Source: Verrucosispora sp. NA02020
GTDB taxonomy: Bacteria; Actinomycetota; Actinomycetes; Mycobacteriales; Micromonosporaceae
Direction of reading: 5' to 3'
Assembly: GCF_013364215.1 (NCBI RefSeq)
Contig: NZ_CP054923.1
Coordinates: forward strand, 248,001-312,000
Length of the DNA stretch: 64,000 bases
The notes under the pieces were generated by a model that saw nothing but the letters and a program-made list of their open reading frames with translations, was not told the DNA's origin and did not search any database. The translations under genes were made by a program, and so were the position numbers. This document shows, piece by piece, positions 31,926 to 41,107 of this stretch (within the stretch, counting starts at the first letter, position 1; each line of letters opens with the position of its first letter).

Positions 31926-34889
31926 TCAGCGGCGTACGGTCACCGCCTTGCTGGTCGACCTGCCGTCCACGTACCCCGCCTTGCGGGCGATCACCACGAC
32001 GGTCAGCTTCTTGTTGCGCATCGAGGACTTGAGCTTCAGCGTCTTCCCCGTCGCGCCCTTGATCACTTTGCCGTTGAGCCGCCACTCGTAACGGTAGGAG
32101 TCGACCTTCGGCGACCAGGTGCCGACCAGTGCCTTCACCGTCCGGCCCACCTTCGGGGTACCGCTGACCGACGGCTTCTTCGTCGCCTTCGACGCCTTAC
32201 CCTTGGCGACCACGGCCGATGCGGGTGAGGTGGCCACACCGGACGGATGGCCGGTACGCCTCGCGGTCACCGTGACGGTGAGCCGCTTGCCCACCACCGA
32301 CGGCGTGACCTTCAGGGACGCACCGGTCGCGCTCTTGATCGCGGTGCCGTTGGCCGACCACTGATAGGCGTACGAGGTGGGGGCCGGGCTCCACGTGCCG
32401 GGTGCCGCCTTCACCGTCGAGCCGACCGCGAGGGTGCCCGAGATCGACGGCTTCTTCGTCGCCGTCGGCGGTGCGGGAGCCGGAGGCGGCGGGGGCGGCG
32501 GCGGGGCGAGTCGTGGGCCGGCGACGGTCAGGGCGGGACCCACGCCGTCAGCGGGCTGGGCGGTCAACGTCCACGCGAAGGCACCGTCGGCCAGCGGCCT
32601 ACCGGCGGAGTCCCGGCCGTCCCAGGCCACCCGCAGCAGGCCCCGGACCGACGAGCCGGACAGCGTACGCAGGGCGGTGCCCGCCGCGTCACGGACGACG
32701 AACTGCCAGGAGGCGGCGGGCTTCGACAGCCACCACTGACCGGACCAGGCATCGGTCTCGTCGGACACGGTCGAGTCGATCACGCTCAACGCCGATGCCG
32801 GGATGCCGGTCGGCACGATGTGGACCTGCTGCCGCCGGTCGGCGTACGCGACCGCGCCGCCGAACCGGTCCACGGTCCAGGCGGTACGCGGTGCGGCACC
32901 CGGACCGAGGTCGTCCGCGTCCACCAGCGTCCGGGCCGGGCGCTGGCCGTTCAGGTCGACCAGCCGGAGCCCGCCGTTCACCTGCTCGACCAGGTAGCCG
33001 TCGCCGAGCAGCACGTCACGTGCCGGGGCGGGCAGGTGGCGCTTGGCCACCCGGTCCCAGACACCCGAGCCCCGCTCGCTGTACGTGTAGTCCACGCACG
33101 CCCAGTACACCCAGCGCCCCACGGCCTGCAGCCGGGTGGCCGAGCATCCGTTGCTGGTGGTGAAACTCTCCAGGACGGTGCCGGTGGGAAGCTGGGTGGC
33201 GGTCACCACACCGGAGGCGGCCGAGCCGCTCCACAGCGTCGAACCCCAGACGGCGGCCCCGACGAATGACCGGTTCTGGAGCACGACACCCGCCGCCCCG
33301 GGCCGGAACTCGCCGATGTACTGGGTGCTGTACGTGCCACCGTCGATCACCGCGTACCGACCGGAGAGGTCGATGAGCCTCGGGGCGAAGTGCTTCGTCT
33401 CGATGCTCGGGCCCGACGCGGCGGACCCGTTCGCGTACAACATCGTCACGTCGCGGTAGGTCGCATTGGCGCGACCGTGATGGCCGGTGCCGTCGGCGAA
33501 CATCGTGATGCAGCGGGGGTTGTCGGACGTGCCGCAGGAGCCGTCGCGGCCACCGACCAGCGCGTCCCGGGTGGCGCGCTCGACGGCCGGTACGCCCCCG
33601 CCGGTCGGCGTGGTCAACCAGGTGCTGCGGTAGGTGCCGAGGAAGTCGCTGGGACTGTAGATGGTGCTGTTGTCGGCCGTGCTGAGGATGCCGCTGCCGA
33701 GCGCGAGCCCGTGGATCTGCGCCGGCACCGGCTGCACCGACGTGATCCGGTGCCGGGTGACCGAGCCGTCCGGGGTCGGCGAGATCCGCCAGATCCCCCA
33801 GTCCAGGTCGCCCTCCTCGACGTACTCCCGCGCACCCGCCACCAGGGCGGACCCGTCCGGTGCCTGGACGATCTGGTGCGCGGCCGGGTTCATGACCGTG
33901 GCCGGGCGTCGCGTTCCGTCGACGCGCTCGGCCCAGAGCCGCTGCCCACGATAGATGTTGTTGCCCGTGGCGATCGGATCGACCGAGAGCAGGCTCGCAC
34001 CGACCAGCCCGTGCGCGGCCTGGTAGTTGAGGTGGCCCGTGGTGACCGTGTGGGTCGGTGCCGAGAAGTCCTCCCGGTCCAGGACGTCCAGTAGGGAACG
34101 CCCGCTGCGCAGCCTCAGGATCGACTCGGTGGCGAGCCGGAAGCCGCTCACCTCCCAAGCGTCGAACGGGTCGAGCCGGTCCGGAAGCCGGGTGAAGACA
34201 CCGCTGGCGACGTCGATCAGGCCCCACTTGCGCCACTCGTCGACCGGATCGGCGAGCCGGTAGCGAACGATGACGGAACGGGCGTCGGCGTCCTCGACCG
34301 CAGCCTCCGTCACACCATCGGGAAAGCCGGAGACCGGCCTCTCGACGCCGTCCCGGAGCAGGTGGTACGCCAGGTCGTCGGTGCGGGTCAGAATGGTGTC
34401 ACCGAAGGTGCCCTGGTAGGACCGTCCCTCGGGCAACGTCACCGTGCGGCCGTTCGAGGCACCCCGCAGCAGCGTCACCCGTGGCGACGGCTCGGCCGAA
34501 TAGACGGCCACCGTGTCCGAACCCGCCCCGTACCAACCAGGGTGGAACGAGGGGGCCGACGGCCACCAGCCTCGGAAGTCGTACTGCACCGGTGCGGGCA
34601 GCCGCTGGTCGAGCGCGGTGGTCGTGCCGTTTGCGTACACCGTCCACAACAGACGGTCGTCACCCTCCTGTGCCCACAGGAATCCGGTGTCGCCGGCGTT
34701 GAGGATCCGGGTGGCGCGCGGGATGGCCCGCGCCTCGGCGGGCAGCACCAACTCCGCAGTCGGCTCGGGGGAGGCGGCGATCGCCGTGCCGGGCACTGCG
34801 GCGAGCGTGCCGACGAGGCACATCGTCAAGGTCAGAACAGTCGAGATCCGCGCCGTACGCACGGCCGGCAGTTGCCCGGTCAGGGCCAC
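31926..34889 (-). CDS. Large secreted protein with C-terminal Ig-like repeats
   Basis: A 987-residue exported protein. GTG 34889 has GGAGGAG upstream and is followed by a signal peptide ending GTAIAAS near residue 38. Residues ~40-700 are a beta-rich region of repeated short strands, propeller-like. Next comes a FlgD-type Ig module (VRDAAGTALRTLSGSSVRG... WDGRDSAGRPLADGAFAW), a Pro-rich linker, then two Ig-like repeats of about 85 residues, each starting ATKKPS(I/V)SGT and containing GTWSP and YxYxW. It has no visible catalytic motif or cell-wall anchor. Probably a surface-binding or structural protein. Confidence 0.75.
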   Translation of the reverse strand: MALTGQLPAVRTARISTVLTLTMCLVGTLAAVPGTAIAASPEPTAELVLPAEARAIPRATRILNAGDTGFLWAQEGDDRLLWTVYANGTTTALDQRLPAPVQYDFRGWWPSAPSFHPGWYGAGSDTVAVYSAEPSPRVTLLRGASNGRTVTLPEGRSYQGTFGDTILTRTDDLAYHLLRDGVERPVSGFPDGVTEAAVEDADARSVIVRYRLADPVDEWRKWGLIDVASGVFTRLPDRLDPFDAWEVSGFRLATESILRLRSGRSLLDVLDREDFSAPTHTVTTGHLNYQAAHGLVGASLLSVDPIATGNNIYRGQRLWAERVDGTRRPATVMNPAAHQIVQAPDGSALVAGAREYVEEGDLDWGIWRISPTPDGSVTRHRITSVQPVPAQIHGLALGSGILSTADNSTIYSPSDFLGTYRSTWLTTPTGGGVPAVERATRDALVGGRDGSCGTSDNPRCITMFADGTGHHGRANATYRDVTMLYANGSAASGPSIETKHFAPRLIDLSGRYAVIDGGTYSTQYIGEFRPGAAGVVLQNRSFVGAAVWGSTLWSGSAASGVVTATQLPTGTVLESFTTSNGCSATRLQAVGRWVYWACVDYTYSERGSGVWDRVAKRHLPAPARDVLLGDGYLVEQVNGGLRLVDLNGQRPARTLVDADDLGPGAAPRTAWTVDRFGGAVAYADRRQQVHIVPTGIPASALSVIDSTVSDETDAWSGQWWLSKPAASWQFVVRDAAGTALRTLSGSSVRGLLRVAWDGRDSAGRPLADGAFAWTLTAQPADGVGPALTVAGPRLAPPPPPPPPAPAPPTATKKPSISGTLAVGSTVKAAPGTWSPAPTSYAYQWSANGTAIKSATGASLKVTPSVVGKRLTVTVTARRTGHPSGVATSPASAVVAKGKASKATKKPSVSGTPKVGRTVKALVGTWSPKVDSYRYEWRLNGKVIKGATGKTLKLKSSMRNKKLTVVVIARKAGYVDGRSTSKAVTVRR

Positions 34890-35109
34890 CGTCTCCTCCT
34901 CGGAAACCACAAGAAAAGTGGTGCGGAGAAAGGACACCATCGGATCGGCAGACGTGCTGCCCGGTGTCCCCACGCATCTGAGGGCGGCAGCATAGCAAGA
35001 AGCCGATCTTGGTGGTGCCCCGTTGCCGCTGGTTAGCCGGCTCTCCGCGTGGCGCGGGACGGCACGGACGGGCCGAGAGGATGTCGGTCGTCGTGGTTAG
35101 GGTGCTGCC

Positions 35110-35634
35110 GTGGAAGAGAGCCGTCGTAGCCTGCCCGCAGCGCTGGCCGAAGCGCACGCGGGGGAATTCGACTACCGCGACGGAGCCGGCGTCGACTTCG
35201 AGCCGTACCCGCAGTTCCTGGACCCGGACGAGACCGCCGACTGGTGGCGCTCCTGGACCGGCAACCCCGAGCTGGACGGGGCCGAGTACCGCGTCTTCGG
35301 GCAGGACGGCACCGGTGGCTACGCCGCGTTCTGGCTGGTCCGCGCCGGTGAGCCGATCGAACGACAGCCGGTGGTGTTCCTCGGATCGGAGGGCGAGACC
35401 GGGGTCGTGGCGCCGGACCTGGGGAGCTACCTGTGGCTGCTGGCGGACGGATTCGGTCCGTGGGAGGCGGCGCAGTACCCGGAGCACGAGCACGAGCCGC
35501 AGCCGGACGCGCGCCTCACCGAGATAGCACAGCGCTTCGCGCCGGATCGCCGTCGATCGGCGGACGAGGTGGTCGCGGCGGCGCGGGCGGAGTTCCCCGA
35601 CTTCGACACGCAGATCGACGCCCTCTGCCGTTAG
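35110..35634 (+). CDS. SMI1/KNR4 (SUKH)-like protein
   Basis: A 174-residue acidic protein from GTG 35110. The middle region, with YRVFGQDGTGGYAAFWLV, QPVVFLGSEGETGVVAPDLGSYLWLLADGFGPW, has the strand/loop pattern of SUKH proteins, which often act as immunity proteins to secreted toxins. No toxin gene is visible nearby. The ribosome site is weak. Function is inferred from pattern only. Confidence 0.6.
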   Translation: MEESRRSLPAALAEAHAGEFDYRDGAGVDFEPYPQFLDPDETADWWRSWTGNPELDGAEYRVFGQDGTGGYAAFWLVRAGEPIERQPVVFLGSEGETGVVAPDLGSYLWLLADGFGPWEAAQYPEHEHEPQPDARLTEIAQRFAPDRRRSADEVVAAARAEFPDFDTQIDALCR

Positions 35635-36298
35635 CGCGTGTGAACAGGCCATAGTGTCGCTTGACTATGGGAGTAGCGCGGCGTAACGGTCGGTCAACTC
35701 TCGCTCGGTCGTGTCGCCCTGCTCAAGGTCCGCGAACGTTTGGCGAAGCGCTGTATCAGGTGATCACCAATCGTCGTGAGCATGGCAGCCTCCCACGAGA
35801 ACCGACTAAGCCCGAACCAGCCGACCGTCCGACGAGCCACCGCTCCGGACGGTACCCGCATCGAGCCGAGGACGAGGACGCCAAAGCTCTGGCAGGTGCC
35901 CCAGCCGGGTCTGTCTCCGCTGTTAGCACCGAGAAACTCTGCGTACCCCAGGAGGGTTGCCCGGTGTCAGTTTGTGGGAACCTCCGCCGACGAGTAGGTG
36001 CTTGCCAGGCCCCGGTATCGGGGCTGGTCCTGCATCGCGGCCTGAAACCTCCTACAAAAACTCTGCACCGCTCGGGCACCTGCACTGTCTGACCGCCTCG
36101 TTTGCCGTCTCGTCTCCCAGCGGGACCCACCAAGAGGTCGCAACCTACGGCAAATCGTGGTACCACACGTAAGCCGTGAGCAGTCGTATGATTACGTCTG
36201 GTCGAACTGGTGATCGAAAGATCACAGATGAGTGTCACACCTGAGGACTGCGGCCAGGGTGCCGATAGGCTGCAGTAGTGATGGGCGAGGAGGGAAGC
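35635..36298. other. Intergenic left flank of the methyltransferase island
   Basis: About 660 bp with no supported gene. A short hairpin CCATAG...CTATGG lies at 35649-35670 just after the SUKH-like gene. On the minus strand around 35677-35750 a short reading frame (TFADLEQGDTTERELTDRYA) looks protein-like but is interrupted by a stop upstream, possibly a relic. TGATC-GAAA-GATCA at 36211-36224 is a perfect 5-bp-arm repeat about 75 bp before the methyltransferase start and could be an operator. Base composition shifts to lower GC from about 36180. Confidence 0.4.
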
Positions 36299-37429
36299 AT
36301 GGAGAGCGCGCCCATCCGGGCAGCGGAGTTCTTTGCCGGGATCGGTCTCGTCCGAACCGCCCTTGAGCGGGTGAAAGGCGCTCAGGTGCAAGTGGTGTGG
36401 GCAAACGACATTAAGCAGGCCAAGCGCGATGCCTATGCCGCCAACTTTCCAGATGCCGAAGAGCACTTCGTCGTTCGTGATATACGCGAGGTTGAGGCTT
36501 CGGACCTGCCAGCGGGGATCGAACTGGCAACGAGCAGCTTCCCGTGCATTGACCTCTCGCTGGCTGGCAATAGGCGTGGCCTGTCTGGTGAGCAGTCGGG
36601 GATGTTCTGGGAGTTTACAAAGGTCATGAAGGGTTTGTCGCCCCGGCCGCCGGTGATTCTCCTTGAAAATGTCTATGGGTTTGCTACCAGTCGTGGCGGC
36701 GCGGACCTCGCGGCCGCATTGGAAAGCTTATCGAAGCTCGACTATTCACTGGACGTGATTGCGATCGACGCCCGGCACTTCGTGCCGCAGTCTCGACCGA
36801 GGATGTTTATTGTCGGCATTCAGAAAAACATGCTGCCGAGTCGAGTAAGGAAAGGACTTCCGGCGGTCACCGACTCGCGTCCCGCCTGGGTACAGGCCAT
36901 TCACGGCAAGCACCGTCAGGCGTTAGATATGCACTACATGGACCTCCCGCCCTTGCCCGAGGGGCCGCAGGACCTGGATGGCTTCGTTGAGGTGGATGTC
37001 GCAGCGAGCCTTTGGTGGGGTGAGGATCGAGTGGACGCTTTCGTCAGGTCTCTTAGCGACGTTCAGAGAGCCCGATTCGAGACTCTTCTCGCGGGGGATG
37101 CGACCAGTTATCGAACTGCCTACCGCCGCACTAGGCGGGGGGTGGCGATGTGGGAACTGCGTAAGGACGGCATCGCGGGGTGCCTCCGGACCACCGGAGG
37201 TGGATCAAGCAAGCAGGCGCTAGTCCAACTGGGCAAAGGTCAAATATCGATTCGGTGGATGACTCCACGGGAGTACGCCAATCTCATGGGTGCCCATGAG
37301 TATAAACTCCTTGCCGGAACGCCGAATCAGCAACTCTTCGGTTTTGGTGACGCTGTCGTGGTTGACGTTATTGAGTGGATTGGCAACAATTACCTTCTGC
37401 CGATCCTGCGTCCGACCTGTGTGGAGTGA
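36299..37429 (+). CDS. DNA (cytosine-5-)-methyltransferase
   Basis: A 376-residue C5-cytosine methyltransferase. Motif I is FFAGIG (residues 11-16, SAM binding). Motif IV is SSFPCIDLS with the catalytic Cys83, motif VI is LLENV (123-125 ENV), motif VIII is RPRMFIVG. A variable target-recognition region follows, and motifs IX-X appear as RWMTPREYANLMG and FGFGDAVVVDVIEWI. ATG 36299 has GAGGAGGG upstream. Codon use is less GC-biased than the neighbours, suggesting horizontal transfer. It is followed after 25 bp by a Vsr gene. The target sequence cannot be predicted. Confidence 0.95.
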   Translation: MESAPIRAAEFFAGIGLVRTALERVKGAQVQVVWANDIKQAKRDAYAANFPDAEEHFVVRDIREVEASDLPAGIELATSSFPCIDLSLAGNRRGLSGEQSGMFWEFTKVMKGLSPRPPVILLENVYGFATSRGGADLAAALESLSKLDYSLDVIAIDARHFVPQSRPRMFIVGIQKNMLPSRVRKGLPAVTDSRPAWVQAIHGKHRQALDMHYMDLPPLPEGPQDLDGFVEVDVAASLWWGEDRVDAFVRSLSDVQRARFETLLAGDATSYRTAYRRTRRGVAMWELRKDGIAGCLRTTGGGSSKQALVQLGKGQISIRWMTPREYANLMGAHEYKLLAGTPNQQLFGFGDAVVVDVIEWIGNNYLLPILRPTCVE

Positions 37430-37454
37430 CGCTAGCTCACTTAAAAGAAAAACG

Positions 37455-37883
37455 ATGACAATGCCTCCCACGCCACCACCGTCATCAGCTTCGCGCGCTA
37501 TGAGGTCAAATAGGAGCGCTAATACAAAGCCTGAGCTAGCCCTCCGGCAAGAACTCTTCCGCCGAGGGCTTCGTTACCGAGTCGGCTATCGAATCTCACT
37601 TCTAGAACGCGCGGTCCGGCCAGATATCGTCTTCACGCGACGCAAAGTGGCAGTTTTTGTAGACGGTTGCTTCTGGCACGGATGCCCGATCCATTGCCGG
37701 ATGCCGTCCGATCCGAGTGGATATTGGCACCAGAAGATTGATCGCAACCGAAAGCGTGACTTGGCAGTTGATGAGATGCTGCGCGCTGCGGGCTGGACCA
37801 TATTCCGGGTCTGGGAACACGAGCCCGCGAACGAAGCGGCGGGAGCCATCCATGCTGCACTAAATCAAGAGGTAAGCACGTAG
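37455..37883 (+). CDS. Very short patch repair endonuclease (Vsr)
   Basis: A 142-residue nuclease that nicks at T:G mismatches left by deamination of methylated cytosine. The family pattern is clear: RSANTKPELALRQELFRRGLRYRV, then RPDIVFTRRKVAVFVDGCFWHGCP (catalytic Asp and His-Cys zinc region), GYWHQKIDRNRKRD and AAGWTIFRVWEHE. ATG 37455 is used; ATG 37461 is also possible and neither has a strong ribosome site. It lies 25 bp after the cytosine methyltransferase, its usual partner. Confidence 0.92.
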   Translation: MTMPPTPPPSSASRAMRSNRSANTKPELALRQELFRRGLRYRVGYRISLLERAVRPDIVFTRRKVAVFVDGCFWHGCPIHCRMPSDPSGYWHQKIDRNRKRDLAVDEMLRAAGWTIFRVWEHEPANEAAGAIHAALNQEVST

Positions 37884-38122
37884 GCGTCATCGATCACCTT
37901 TGCCAGCGGTGCCCGATGGCGAATCTGTGCGAGGCACACGAGGCGTTAGGCCAGGTCGGATTGCCGACACTCGGCTACGGCCCATAGCTCCTACCTGGGC
38001 TTCCGCTGCCAAGATGCGGCTCCGCAGGCTCGCCGTACCGTGCCCGACCCTCACTATCAGCAAGCCTAGCCTTTAGACTCCTGCTCCCGATCATGGTGAC
38101 AGAAGAGGTAGAGGGGTGCCCA

Positions 38123-38899
38123 GTGGCTAGTCGTGGCGTCGCGTCATACAACGAGCCGGATCACAACCCGCCGTCGAAGGCCTCGCTGCCGACTGAGTTC
38201 GTCCAGGGCTTCAGACGGTTACTGAAGGACGCGATGGGGTCTGTGGACACCGCGAGCGGCAAGGCGCTCGGCAACTGCATCGGCGTCTACGCCTTCTACG
38301 ATTACGATGCCGAGCCGATCTACGTCGGGCAGACGTGGTTGAAGTTCAGAGATCGCATCGGCCGGCACTTGACCGGCCAGCGAAGCGATACGCTGGCGTA
38401 TCGGATTCTCGACCCCTTCGAGGTCGCAGAGTTGGAGTTCTGGCCAACCGAGCACTTGGGCAACGACCCCGACAAGCAGGCGAAGCTGAACGCGATCGAG
38501 TACTCGGTATATCGCCGAGCGATCGACCAGTCGAAGTACCGGGCAATCTTGAACGAAAAGATCCCCCCGACCTCCGAACTCGTCGAGCTACCGCCCTCGT
38601 ATCGCTTCAACTTGATCCCCGAAGACCTTCGAGAAGACCGCGAGCACCCGGACGTCCGCATCGCTCGTCGTGCCGAGACCTTGGCTAGGGTGTCGGCCGT
38701 TGCTCACGAGCGTGGCGAGGTCTCGCCTGGTCTGCGGCGCGTCATCGTAATCCAAGCCGTCCGTCTCGCTGACCTGGCAGCCGCGCGGCTGGCCTTCGCA
38801 GAAGGTCGATCCCGGCCAGCTCCTAACTCAATCGACGTGCACGCGCTAGTCGGGAACGTCCTTCGGGAGTCCACTGCGGGCGACGTCTCCGACGAGTAG
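38123..38899 (+). CDS. GIY-YIG nuclease family protein, candidate restriction enzyme
   Basis: A 258-residue protein. The GIY-YIG core is visible as IGVYAFYDYDAEPIYVGQ (about residues 53-70), an Arg-rich helix FRDRIGRH (about 75-82), the catalytic Glu126 in LNAIEYSVYRR and Asn144 in AILNEK, so all key residues are present. The ~100-residue C-terminal part is helical and unfamiliar. GTG 38123 has AGAGGGG upstream; ATG 38093 would add ten residues. Following a methyltransferase and Vsr, it is the best candidate for the endonuclease of a restriction-modification system, but a DNA-repair nuclease is possible. Confidence 0.72.
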   Translation: MASRGVASYNEPDHNPPSKASLPTEFVQGFRRLLKDAMGSVDTASGKALGNCIGVYAFYDYDAEPIYVGQTWLKFRDRIGRHLTGQRSDTLAYRILDPFEVAELEFWPTEHLGNDPDKQAKLNAIEYSVYRRAIDQSKYRAILNEKIPPTSELVELPPSYRFNLIPEDLREDREHPDVRIARRAETLARVSAVAHERGEVSPGLRRVIVIQAVRLADLAAARLAFAEGRSRPAPNSIDVHALVGNVLRESTAGDVSDE

Positions 38900-39204
38900 C
38901 GCCTGTCAGCGCTCCGCTGCCCGATCGATACCGGCGACCAAGCCGCAACAAGCCACGTGAAATCCGCCCGAACCCGGCAGGCGCGACGTGAACTAACAGT
39001 GCCAGTTCGGCTTCGTCATGGAAGATCTACACGGTGGTGTCCTCGGCGGCCACCTGCGACGCGCTCAAGCGGCTCGGCAGCGCACTGACCGATGAGGCGG
39101 CTACTGCGGCGGGAAGTTTCCACCGACCAAGATCGGAGCTGAGTTGTGCCCTCGTTGTGCCCGATGATCTTTGCTTGACGTTACCGCAGTTCATGGGGGG
39201 TGTG
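38900..39204. other. Intergenic right flank of the island, next to tRNA-Lys
   Basis: About 305 bp without a supported gene. The frame around 39016-39140 (WKIYTVVSSAATCDALKRLG) looks protein-like for about 40 codons, then runs into the tRNA; it may be a relic of a mobile-element gene, but I cannot assign it. I found no repeat of the tRNA 3' end within the island, so attachment sites are not visible. Confidence 0.35.
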
Positions 39205-39279
39205 TGGTGGGCCGCCAGGGACTCGAACCCTGAACCTATGGATTAAAAGTCCACAGCTCTGCCATTGAGCTAGCGGCCC
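39205..39279 (-). tRNA. tRNA-Lys(TTT)
   Basis: On the minus strand a full cloverleaf can be drawn: acceptor stem GGGCCGC/GCGGCCC, D arm GCTC...GAGC, anticodon stem GTGGA/TCCAT with loop CTTTTAA (anticodon TTT, Lys), T arm CAGGG TTCGAGT CCCTG. Discriminator base A is followed by a genomically encoded CCA (39207-39205). Without CCA it is 72 nt. Confidence 0.95.
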
Positions 39280-39413
39280 GCGCGCTCAGGTTACCGGACA
39301 CTGCGCGGATCGGGCTCGCGGCTGTCGAGCAGCCGTCGATGACTGCCCGGTGGCCGGGTGGTGCCGGGTTGGCAGGATCGGCTCGGGCATCGGTTCGACA
39401 GGGGGAGGCGAGC

Positions 39414-39899
39414 GTGCCGGAAGGCGTACGGGTCGTGGTGCTGGCCGGGGGTGTGGCGGCCACGGGGCTGGTGGCGGGGTTGTTCTTCGCGTACGCCTGC
39501 TCGGTCATGCCGGGGTTGGCGGCGACCGACGATCGGACGCTGGTCGGCACCATGCAGTCGATCAACCGGAAGATCGTCAACGGCTGGTTCATCTCGGTGT
39601 TCCTGGGTGGGCCGGTGCTGGTGGCGGTGGCGGTCGTCGGGTACTTCGGTGACGGCGGTGCGGTGCTGTGGTGGCTGGTCGCCGCGCTGGTCCTGCATCT
39701 GGTGACGCTCGGTGTAACGGCGCGGTGCAACGTGCCGCTCAATGATCAGTTGGACGCCGCCGGGTCGGTCGACGGGATCACCGACCTGGCGGCGATCCGG
39801 CGTCGGTTCGAGGTGCCGTGGGTGCGCTGGAACCTGGTTCGGACGGGCAGTTCGGTCGGGGCCTTCGCCAGCATGATCGGCGCGCTGCTGGCCCGGTAG
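39414..39899 (+). CDS. DUF1772-family membrane protein
   Basis: A 161-residue membrane protein with four hydrophobic helices (VVVLAGGVAATGLVAGLFF, then LGGPVLVAVAVVGYF, LWWLVAALVLHLVTLGV, and a C-terminal SSVGAFASMIGALL). The FAYACSVMPGL segment and the NVPLND motif are typical of the DUF1772 / anthrone-oxygenase-like family. GTG 39414 is chosen for its GGGGGAGG ribosome site. Function is unknown; it precedes an epimerase gene by 124 bp. Confidence 0.75.
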   Translation: MPEGVRVVVLAGGVAATGLVAGLFFAYACSVMPGLAATDDRTLVGTMQSINRKIVNGWFISVFLGGPVLVAVAVVGYFGDGGAVLWWLVAALVLHLVTLGVTARCNVPLNDQLDAAGSVDGITDLAAIRRRFEVPWVRWNLVRTGSSVGAFASMIGALLAR

Positions 39900-40023
39900 C
39901 GGACCCCGCGCACGCGGGACGTCGGCCGGGTGGGGCCGCGACCGCCGGGGCCGCGCACGGGAGCGCCGCCGGTCGGGAGCCAGGTGGACGCGTGGAAAGC
40001 GACTGACCGGGTACGGACCGGAC

Positions 40024-41106
40024 ATGCGGATCGTGGTGGTGGGCGCGAGCGGCAACATGGGTACGGCACTGCTGCGCCGGTTGTGGCGTGAGCGCGGTGT
40101 GGAGATCGTCGGGGTGGCGCGGCGGCTGCCGCACGCGGGGGCCGGTGAGCCGTACGCGGGGGTGCGGTGGCACTCGTGCGACATCGGGCGGGCCGGTGCC
40201 GTTGACGAGTTGACCGAGGTGTTCTCCGGGGCGGACGCGGTGGTGCACCTGGCCTGGCAGATCCAGCCCAGCCACGACCAGCAGGTGTTGCGGCGTACCA
40301 ATGTGGGTGGCAGCCGGAATATCGTGGACGCGGTGCTGCGGGCGGGCGTACCGGCGCTGGTGTACGCGTCGTCGGTGGGGGCGTACGCGCCGGGGCCGAA
40401 GAACCTGCCGATCAGCGAGCGGTGGCCGGCGACCGGGGTGGCCGAGTCGTCGTACAGCCGGGACAAGGCGGTGGTGGAGGAGATGCTCGACGGGGTCGAG
40501 CGGACCCGTCCGGAGCTTCGGGTGGTACGCCTGCGGCCGGGGTTGATCTTCCAGCGGGAGGCGGGTACGGAGATCAGCCGTTACTTCCTGGGGCCACTGG
40601 TGCCGGTGCGGCTGCTCCGGTTCGGGCGGCTGCCGTTGGTGCCGGCCAACCGCCGGCTGCGGATGCAGGCGGTGCACGCCGACGACGTGGCCGACGCGTA
40701 CGCCCGGGCGATTCTGGGTGACGCGCGCGGCGCCTTCAACGTCGCCGCGGACCCGGTGTTGACGCCGGAGCTGGTGGCCCGGCACTTCCACGGCTGGACG
40801 GTGCCGGTGGCCGCCCCGGTGCTGCGGACGGCTGCCGCGCTGACCTGGCGGGCCCGGCTGCAACCGGTCGACGCGGGGTGGGTCGAGCTGGCGTTGAGCG
40901 CGCCACTGATGTCCAGCGAGCGCGCCGAGACCGAGCTGGGCTGGCGGCCACGCGTGGACGCGGTCACCGCGCTCAAGGAGTTGGTGGCGGGCATGGCGGA
41001 GCGCGCCCACACGGCCAGTCCGCCGCTCTCCGCCGCCCCCGACCTGCCCGGCCGTCCCGCCGCCCTCCTCAAGGCCCGCCCCGCCGGCCAGGGCAACCCC
41101 TACTGA
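40024..41106 (+). CDS. NAD-dependent epimerase/dehydratase (extended SDR)
   Basis: A 360-residue Rossmann-fold protein. The nucleotide loop is VVVGASGNMGTALL (GxxGxxG). The SDR active-site Tyr-Lys pair fits SSYSRDKAVVEEML after the YASSVGAYAPG Ser strand. The C-terminal part (about residues 230-330) is the substrate domain. Substrate is unknown; sugar nucleotide or hydroxysteroid-like compounds are typical. It converges with the lipoprotein gene 1 bp away. Confidence 0.85.
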   Translation: MRIVVVGASGNMGTALLRRLWRERGVEIVGVARRLPHAGAGEPYAGVRWHSCDIGRAGAVDELTEVFSGADAVVHLAWQIQPSHDQQVLRRTNVGGSRNIVDAVLRAGVPALVYASSVGAYAPGPKNLPISERWPATGVAESSYSRDKAVVEEMLDGVERTRPELRVVRLRPGLIFQREAGTEISRYFLGPLVPVRLLRFGRLPLVPANRRLRMQAVHADDVADAYARAILGDARGAFNVAADPVLTPELVARHFHGWTVPVAAPVLRTAAALTWRARLQPVDAGWVELALSAPLMSSERAETELGWRPRVDAVTALKELVAGMAERAHTASPPLSAAPDLPGRPAALLKARPAGQGNPY

Positions 41107-41107
41107 C

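Noticed and set aside
39034..39246. Short plus-strand frame ending ARDSNPEPMD
   Set aside because: Its end is the antisense of the tRNA-Lys T arm, a well-known artefact of translating tRNA genes.
36299..39279. Possibility of an intact integrative element ending at tRNA-Lys
   Set aside because: No integrase, replication gene or repeated tRNA end is visible; only a transferred gene block can be supported.
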